Source of the DNA: JACKII01 sp965222315
GTDB taxonomy: Bacteria; Pseudomonadota; Alphaproteobacteria; Bin95
NCBI GenBank assembly: GCA_965222315.1
Contig: OZ244951.1
Coordinates: 1,860,001 to 1,924,000, forward strand
Direction: 5' to 3'
Length of the DNA stretch: 64,000 nucleotides
The notes under the pieces are model-generated. The model did no database searches, was not told where the DNA came from, and saw only the letters and a list, made by a program, of their open reading frames with translations. The first letter of the stretch is position 1. Every line of letters starts with the position of its first letter. The translations under genes and the position numbers were made by a program. Shown here piece by piece: positions 59,328 through 64,000 of this stretch.

Positions 59328-60194
59328 TCAGTTGCCAGAGCCCGGCTTGCGGCCAAACTGGCGACCGCTGGCGGCGAGCGAGTCGGCCGCCGCGATCAGC
59401 GCCTGCAAGTCTGCGGCGAGGCGGCTCCAGTCGCGTTCGGTCCGCCGGGCAATGTCGGCCAAGGCGGCGCTGTCAGCAGACAGTCGCTCCGCCGCTGCCT
59501 GCATCTGCTGGGTTCCCTTGGAGAAGGCAACGTCCCGCATTGCGGCGGCGAGCGTGTTTAGGAGTGGCCAGAGGGTCGCAGGGGAAACCGGAAAGACCCT
59601 GGCGCGGTAAGCGGTTTCGACTGCCTCCCGGCAATGGGTGTGCAGGGCGGCAAACACCGCCTCCGACGGCAGGAATAGCAGGGCGAAGTCCGCGGTCGTT
59701 CCGGGAACCAGGTATTTGCTGCGGATGGCTTCCACATGCCCGCTGAAATCCCGTCCGAACTGGCGGAGCGCTTTCGCCGCGCTGGCATCGGTGTCTGCAT
59801 CCTGCCATGCGCGGAAGGCTTCCAGCGGGAACTTGGCGTCGACAGGGACTGGCCCCGGCGGCCAGGGCAGTGCAATGAGGCAATCAACCCGGTTTCGGCC
59901 GATGGGGGCTTGCAGGCGGTAGCTGGCAGCGGGCAGCAGTTCCGCCACCAGCCGCTCCAACTGTACTTCGCCGAACGCGCCGCGCGCCTGCTTGTTGCCG
60001 AGCACGCCTTCGAGCTCGTGCAGGGTCCGGCCCAGGGTTTCCTGCTGCCGTCCCATGCTGGTCAACCGCTCTCCCAATGTGGCAATTTGGTTGCCGGGTC
60101 GTTTGCGCGCTCTGTCCGCGCCATACGGCCCAGCAAATAGGCGAGTAACAGGCCCGCCGCGCCGGCAAACCAGGGCCAGCGTTCCAGGTACCAA
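59328..60194 (-). CDS. rmuC: DNA recombination protein RmuC homologue, apparent N-terminal frameshift
   Basis: The open frame (288 codons) contains the RmuC core: GNKQARGAFGEVQLERLVAELLP, PVDAKFPLEAFRAW, SKYLVPGTTADFALLFLPSEAVFAALH and ARVFPVSPATLWPLLNTL. Its first 30 codons do not look like RmuC. The expected N-terminal membrane anchor (WYLERWPWFAGAAGLLLAYLLGRMARTE) lies in another frame, from GTG 60247 to a stop at 60062. The frames should join near 60060-60120, so a one-base indel (mutation or sequencing error) is likely. If the start is internal, the protein is a soluble core. RmuC is implicated in limiting inversions and in phage defence. Confidence 0.8.
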   Translation of the reverse strand: MVPGTLALVCRRGGPVTRLFAGPYGADRARKRPGNQIATLGERLTSMGRQQETLGRTLHELEGVLGNKQARGAFGEVQLERLVAELLPAASYRLQAPIGRNRVDCLIALPWPPGPVPVDAKFPLEAFRAWQDADTDASAAKALRQFGRDFSGHVEAIRSKYLVPGTTADFALLFLPSEAVFAALHTHCREAVETAYRARVFPVSPATLWPLLNTLAAAMRDVAFSKGTQQMQAAAERLSADSAALADIARRTERDWSRLAADLQALIAAADSLAASGRQFGRKPGSGN

Positions 60195-60287
60195 GCCGGG
60201 TCTAATGGCAATTCGATGGCCGGAGTCCTTGACCAGGGGTGATTCACCTCATAGCTAGCACTTGATTCGTATAAAGGAACCCGATGG

Positions 60288-60824
60288 ATGCCGTTAATGC
60301 CCATCGTCCTCGCGCCGGATCGCCGCCTGAAACTCACCTGTAAACCAGTGGAGAGGGTGGACGACGACGTGCGGACGCTGATGGAGAATATGTTGGAGAC
60401 CATGTACGACGCGCCGGGCATAGGCCTCGCCGCGCCGCAGGTTGGCGATGACCGCCGCGTGATTGTTGTGGACGTGGCGCGCGAGGGTGAAGACCCGCAA
60501 CCATACCTGATGGTGAACCCAGAAGTGACCTGGGCCTCCGACGACAAGGTCATGATGAATGAGGGCTGCCTGTCGCTGCCCGACATTTTCGTGGATGTGG
60601 AGCGGCCGGAAAAGATCCGCTTCGCCTATACCGACAAGGACAATGTCCGCCACGAGGTAGAGGCAGACGGCCTGTTCGCGCGCTGCGTCCAGCATGAAAT
60701 CGACCATCTGAACGGAGTGCTGCACGTCGATTATCTGAGCCGGATCAAGCGCGACCTGACCTTGCGGAAGCTCGCCCGCAGCAAACCCTCGCTTATCGCC
60801 GAGCGGGAAAAGGCGCGGGCCTAA
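60288..60824 (+). CDS. def: peptide deformylase
   Basis: 178 residues. The three deformylase motifs are GIGLAAPQ (44-51), EGCLS (92-96) and QHEIDH (135-140), whose Cys94, His136 and His140 bind the metal and Glu137 is the base. It removes the formyl group from nascent N-termini. AAAGGA sits 9 bases before ATG 60288; ATG at 60297 is possible. It is followed by fmt with no gap, the common def-fmt pair. Confidence 0.96.
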   Translation: MPLMPIVLAPDRRLKLTCKPVERVDDDVRTLMENMLETMYDAPGIGLAAPQVGDDRRVIVVDVAREGEDPQPYLMVNPEVTWASDDKVMMNEGCLSLPDIFVDVERPEKIRFAYTDKDNVRHEVEADGLFARCVQHEIDHLNGVLHVDYLSRIKRDLTLRKLARSKPSLIAEREKARA

Positions 60825-61760
60825 GTGTCACTTCGCATCATCTATATGGGCACGCCCGACTTCGCTGTCGGGCCGCTGGCGGCACTGCTGGAGGCCGGGC
60901 ATGAGGTATGTTGCGTCTACTCCCAGCCGCCCCGGCCGGCGGGACGCGGCCACAAGGTAAAGCTCAGCCCCGTCCACGCTTTCGCCGAGGGTAGGGGCAT
61001 CGAAGTGCGCACACCGCGCAGGCTGCGGTCCGAGGACGATCAGGCGGCATTTGCGGCCCTTGGTGCTGACGTGGCGGTGGTCGCTGCCTATGGCCTGATC
61101 CTGCCGAAGCCGGTGCTGGACGCGCCGAAACATGGGTGCATCAACATTCACGCGTCCTTGCTGCCGCGGTGGCGGGGGGCAGCGCCCATTCAGCACGCGA
61201 TCCTGGCGGGCGATGCCGAAAGCGGCGTCACGATCATGGCCATGGATGAGGGGCTGGATACCGGCGATATGTTGCTGACCGGCCGGGTCGCCATTACGGG
61301 AGAGACGACCGCCAGCAGCCTGCACGATGACCTGGCGGCAATGGGCTCCCGCCTGATCGTCGAGGCGATGGCGAAACTGGAGGCAGGCACGCTTACGGCG
61401 ACGCCCCAGCCGCCGTCCGGTGAGACCTATGCCGGCAAGCTAACCCGCGAGGATGGCCGCCTGGACTGGCGGCGGCCGGCGGTTGACCTGGAGCGGCAGG
61501 TGAGGGCGCTAACCCCCTGGCCGGGCACGTGGTTCCTGCATGGGGACACGGTGCTGAAGGTCAGTGACGCAGAGACTGTTTCCGGCGTCCACGGCCAGCC
61601 GGGCGAGGTGATGGACGATGCGTTCACCATTGCCTGCGGCGAGGGTGGCTTCCGCCCTACCGGTATCCAACGACCGGGCAAGGCGCCGATGACCGCTGGC
61701 GACCTGCTCCGCGGCTATGACTTGGCGAAGGGCACACGCCTGGCGCTACCGGCAGGCTAA
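60825..61760 (+). CDS. fmt: methionyl-tRNA formyltransferase
   Basis: 311 residues from a GTG directly after the def stop. RIIYMGTPDFAVGPLAALLEAGHEV starts the formyltransferase domain, NIHASLLPRWRGAAPIQHAILAGD holds the catalytic Asn-His-Asp set with SLLPRWRG, and GDMLL follows. The C-terminal OB-like domain spans about 205-305. It formylates Met-tRNA for initiation with 10-formyl-THF. Confidence 0.96.
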   Translation: MSLRIIYMGTPDFAVGPLAALLEAGHEVCCVYSQPPRPAGRGHKVKLSPVHAFAEGRGIEVRTPRRLRSEDDQAAFAALGADVAVVAAYGLILPKPVLDAPKHGCINIHASLLPRWRGAAPIQHAILAGDAESGVTIMAMDEGLDTGDMLLTGRVAITGETTASSLHDDLAAMGSRLIVEAMAKLEAGTLTATPQPPSGETYAGKLTREDGRLDWRRPAVDLERQVRALTPWPGTWFLHGDTVLKVSDAETVSGVHGQPGEVMDDAFTIACGEGGFRPTGIQRPGKAPMTAGDLLRGYDLAKGTRLALPAG

Positions 61761-61763
61761 GCC

Positions 61764-62525
61764 ATGCAGCGCTACCGGCTGACGATCGAATATCATGGCG
61801 GGGCCTTTTCCGGTTTTCAGCGGCAGGATGGTGTTGAGACCGTTCAGGGATGTTTGGAGCGGGCGCTGTCGCAACTCGACGGACGGTTCGTGACGGTGCA
61901 CTGCGCCGGGCGCACGGATGCGGGCGTACATGCGACGGGGCAGGTGGTGCATTTCGATCTGGCGACTCCCCGGCCCGCCTGGATCGTGCAGAATGCGGTC
62001 AATCACCATGTCCGTCCGGCACCAGTGTCGGCGCTGGAAGCAGCGGAGGTTAGGGCCGATTTCGACGCAAGGCGTAGTGCCATCGGCCGCTCCTACCGCT
62101 TCCGCATCCTGAACCGCCGCGCGCCGCCGGCTCTGGAGCGCGGGCTTGTCTGGCATGTGGGGACGCCGCTCGACGCCGAAGCGATGCATGCCGCGGCGCA
62201 ACACCTGATCGGCAAGCACGATTTTTCCAGCTTCCGGGCGGCAGGCTGTCAGGCGAAGTCGCCGGTGAAGACACTGGATCGGCTGAATGTGGGCCGCCAT
62301 GGCGAAGAAGTCTGGATCGAGGCGGAAGCGCGCTCCTTCCTCTACAACCAGATCCGGATTTTCGCCGGAACGTTGAGGAAGGTGGGCGACGGCACCTGGC
62401 AGCCCCGGCGGTTGGCTGAGATTCTGGCCGCCTGTGACCGGGAAGCGGCGGGGCCGACCGCCCCCCCGACGGGCCTATGCTTTGCCGGCGTGCGCTATCC
62501 GCCCAAGGCGTTGGCGTTCCCGTAG
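61764..62525 (+). CDS. truA: tRNA pseudouridine(38-40) synthase
   Basis: 253 residues. RLTIEYHGGAFSGFQRQDGVETVQGCLERAL starts the fold, catalytic Asp is in GRTDAGVHATGQVVHFD, and SFLYNQIRIFAGTLRKVGDG is the conserved C-terminal motif. It modifies positions 38-40 of tRNA anticodon arms. It begins 3 bases after fmt, so def-fmt-truA form one operon. A REP-like palindrome follows the stop. Confidence 0.96.
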   Translation: MQRYRLTIEYHGGAFSGFQRQDGVETVQGCLERALSQLDGRFVTVHCAGRTDAGVHATGQVVHFDLATPRPAWIVQNAVNHHVRPAPVSALEAAEVRADFDARRSAIGRSYRFRILNRRAPPALERGLVWHVGTPLDAEAMHAAAQHLIGKHDFSSFRAAGCQAKSPVKTLDRLNVGRHGEEVWIEAEARSFLYNQIRIFAGTLRKVGDGTWQPRRLAEILAACDREAAGPTAPPTGLCFAGVRYPPKALAFP

Positions 62526-62533
62526 GGTTACCG

Positions 62534-62560
62534 CCCCATTCCCCCATAGGCGGGAATCCA
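62534..62560. repeat. short REP-like palindrome after truA
   Basis: ATTCCC (62538-62543) and GGGAAT (62552-62557), with GGCGGGAATCCA, resemble a degenerate unit of the CATTCCCGC..GCGGGAATCC repeat seen in many proteobacteria. It may terminate the def-fmt-truA transcript. No T-run is present. Confidence 0.45.
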
Positions 62561-62943
62561 CGCCAGAGAACTTCTCATGTGGTGCGAACTCTGTGACGTA
62601 GAGCGAGTTAGTTTCATTTCGGCTCAGAGCGACATGCTGTAAAGAAGTAGCGAGCGTCATTGGCGTGACAGCGTCGATGGCGTAATGCGGCAAAGCTAAC
62701 GCTCCTGACACTGTGTGCGAGTGTGAACGCCGCAGTGAATCTTGTGGTAAATCCCGGATAGAACTTGAGGCGGCGGCTTTCTTAATTTAGTGTGTAGGAA
62801 GGTGTTGCCAATAAGAAGTGCTGGCCGGAAAAGAACTAGCCGATTGATGCTACATAACGCTAGCCATGGCAAAAGGATAGACCGATTCCTCAGTGCGTGC
62901 TGTGTGGCAGAATGTATGTGAGGTAAAGTAGGGAATTTCTCTA
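62561..62943. other. non-coding gap, no gene seen
   Basis: About 380 bases with stops in all frames and no recognisable RNA gene. Base composition turns visibly AT-richer toward the right end, matching the following gene rather than truA. It marks the left edge of a compositionally foreign patch. Confidence 0.6.
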
Positions 62944-63714
62944 ATGATATCTAAATTAGTTGTGCGTTGTGTTGGATTTATTTCTTTGGCATTGTTCACA
63001 TCTTTCGGTGCTAACGCTGATGTTGTACGATGGGATATCGTGGGATATTATAACGATCGACATTACGCTTGTTATTACTATGGCGGGCCAAATTGCCCAG
63101 CCCCTTGGGAAGATCCTGATGGGCCAGACTACCCTCACTATGAAATATATTCTGCTACGATACTATTTGATCTTGCATCGACATGGGAGACATCTGCGGA
63201 GGGATTGTTGTATCCGGGTGACTTGATAATAAATGCAATATCTGCTGTTGAAACGACCCCTAGGGGAACGTTTAATCGCGATGTTACGATACAAATCTCA
63301 ATGATCGATCCGGATCTTCTGCCTTGGTTGCCGTATTTTAATGGAACCAATTTTGAAGACATTGGAGTAGATGTTAGCGGAGCCTACAGTAGTAATGGTC
63401 CATTTGTATATGTTAGCGGCTTGAGCTGGCAGTGGCTTCCCAGGGAACCAAATGCAGCTGCGGGTGGTATCGAAATGGTAACCGCCGGAACGCCTATCTC
63501 AACTAGTCAATTGCCGACGGAATGGTATTGGGATTATGACGCACCAAGTATGGTGGTTACGGATTTCGCCAATATGTTTGGTTTGTTGAGGGCAGATGTG
63601 GATGTAGTTCCGACTTCTCCCCCTGGTATTGTCCCAGTTCCGGCATCAATTGGATTTGCGATAGCCAGCATGGGCATATTGGCATTGCTTCGTTTTAGAC
63701 GTACTGGCACCTAA
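62944..63714 (+). CDS. secreted protein with PEP-CTERM/VPxPA-type sorting tail
   Basis: 256 residues. A Sec signal (VVRCVGFISLALFTSFGANA, cleavage likely after ANA) and a C-terminal sorting signal from about 232: VPVPAS, a hydrophobic helix (GFAIASMGILALL) and a basic end RFRRTGT. This is the tripartite pattern recognised by exosortase/EpsH-type enzymes. The middle is rich in Tyr, Trp and Pro (YYNDRHYACYYYGGPNCPAPW) and matches no family I know. Codon use and base composition are clearly more AT-rich than its neighbours, suggesting transfer. No exosortase is in the window. Confidence 0.72.
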   Translation: MISKLVVRCVGFISLALFTSFGANADVVRWDIVGYYNDRHYACYYYGGPNCPAPWEDPDGPDYPHYEIYSATILFDLASTWETSAEGLLYPGDLIINAISAVETTPRGTFNRDVTIQISMIDPDLLPWLPYFNGTNFEDIGVDVSGAYSSNGPFVYVSGLSWQWLPREPNAAAGGIEMVTAGTPISTSQLPTEWYWDYDAPSMVVTDFANMFGLLRADVDVVPTSPPGIVPVPASIGFAIASMGILALLRFRRTGT

Positions 63715-63912
63715 TTCGATTATCCTAAGATACGGAACATATTTATCCCCGTTCAATTCGCCTCTGGCTGATGAGATAGGACTCATAGGCTTCTCGCTGG
63801 GCATGGCGAATGTCCCGCCCGTTATCTAGCTTTCAGGCGTGGGTTCCCGTCTGCATGTGAACAAGATAAGTAGAGAGAGCTCAGGGAGGGAAGCCGAAAG
63901 CCCTCAACACCC

Positions 63913-64000
63913 TTATCCCGTCGCGGTTTTCCGGGCGAGGTTCCGGATGGACGTCGACACGGCGATGGTCCCTTCGCCCTTATAGCTCTCGTGGTTGCCG
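63913..64000 (-). CDS. C-terminal end of an unidentified protein, cut by the window edge
   Basis: Reading the reverse strand from the right edge gives 28 codons ending in TAA at 63913-63915, with peptide GNHESYKGEGTIAVSTSIRN and then LARKTATG. The composition returns to GC-rich coding style. Too little is present to name the family. The 198 bases between it and the sorting-tail gene show no gene. Confidence 0.4.
   Translation of the reverse strand, partial: GNHESYKGEGTIAVSTSIRNLARKTATG

Noticed and set aside
62475..62711. 78-codon minus-strand frame after truA
   Set aside because: It overlaps truA antisense, and its protein-like stretch GVDSRLWGNG is the translation of a REP-like palindrome, not a gene.

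Overview
The window is dense, GC-rich chromosomal sequence with short intergenic gaps and many start/stop overlaps. It most resembles an alphaproteobacterium of the Rhodospirillales type. The pointers are the order ribF-ileS-lspA-DUF3035 lipoprotein-two M16 peptidases-pgi-mutL, the divergent hslVU/hisB-H-A-F-E arrangement, and yajC-secD-secF followed by an Mth938-like gene. The DUF3035 lipoprotein family is itself alphaproteobacterial. No rRNA, tRNA, CRISPR array, integrase or transposase was seen.

Layout. 1-6 kb: partial alpha/beta hydrolase, pirin, RidA-like protein, an arylsulfatase/phosphonate-monoesterase-type hydrolase, a lipoprotein, and a TusA plus persulfide-dioxygenase-like pair. 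6-19 kb: mostly accessory metabolism. It holds a crotonase, an ABM monooxygenase, a NYN-domain RNase-like protein with duplicated winged-helix modules, a class III CoA transferase, a TetR-SRPBCC-VOC-DUF1428-SDR-GFA series, an M20 amidohydrolase, a ParDE toxin-antitoxin pair, an amidohydrolase and a secreted lipase-like protein. 19-30 kb: EF-P and its lysyl-transferase EpmA (divergent), an MDR oxidoreductase, a second pirin, hslU/hslV, and the histidine operon with two non-histidine passengers. 30-36 kb: SDR, PAP2 phosphatase, an orphan hydantoinase B, a cyclase-family hydrolase and a DadA-like oxidase, with two perfect copies of a 65-bp palindromic repeat. 36-47 kb: the ribF to mutL housekeeping run. 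47-51 kb: a capsule-type polysaccharide exporter (ATPase, permease, inner-membrane chain protein, outer-membrane lipoprotein). 51-62 kb: HIBADH-like dehydrogenase, yajC-secDF, MDR oxidoreductase, acyl-CoA ligase, a stand-alone RAM domain, rmuC (apparently frameshifted), and def-fmt-truA. 62.5-64 kb: a visibly AT-richer patch with a secreted protein carrying a PEP-CTERM-type sorting tail.

How genes work together. HisB, HisH, HisA, HisF and HisE give the central steps of histidine synthesis. RibF, IleS, LspA, Def, Fmt, TruA, EF-P and EpmA cover flavin cofactors, translation initiation and lipoprotein maturation. YajC/SecD/SecF assist protein export. MutL carries the endonuclease motif expected where MutH is absent. 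TusA and the MBL enzyme suggest reduced-sulfur handling. The exporter implies a surface polysaccharide whose synthesis genes lie elsewhere.

The most unusual non-coding signal is at 35739-35839, upstream of ribF. Four or five TCTACATT-like boxes lie on an exact 11-bp register and are followed by three inverted copies at 10-bp spacing. This fits, without proving, an operator for head-to-tail binding by MerR-family regulators of the CarH/LitR (B12/light) type. A possible three-way-junction RNA lies just downstream.
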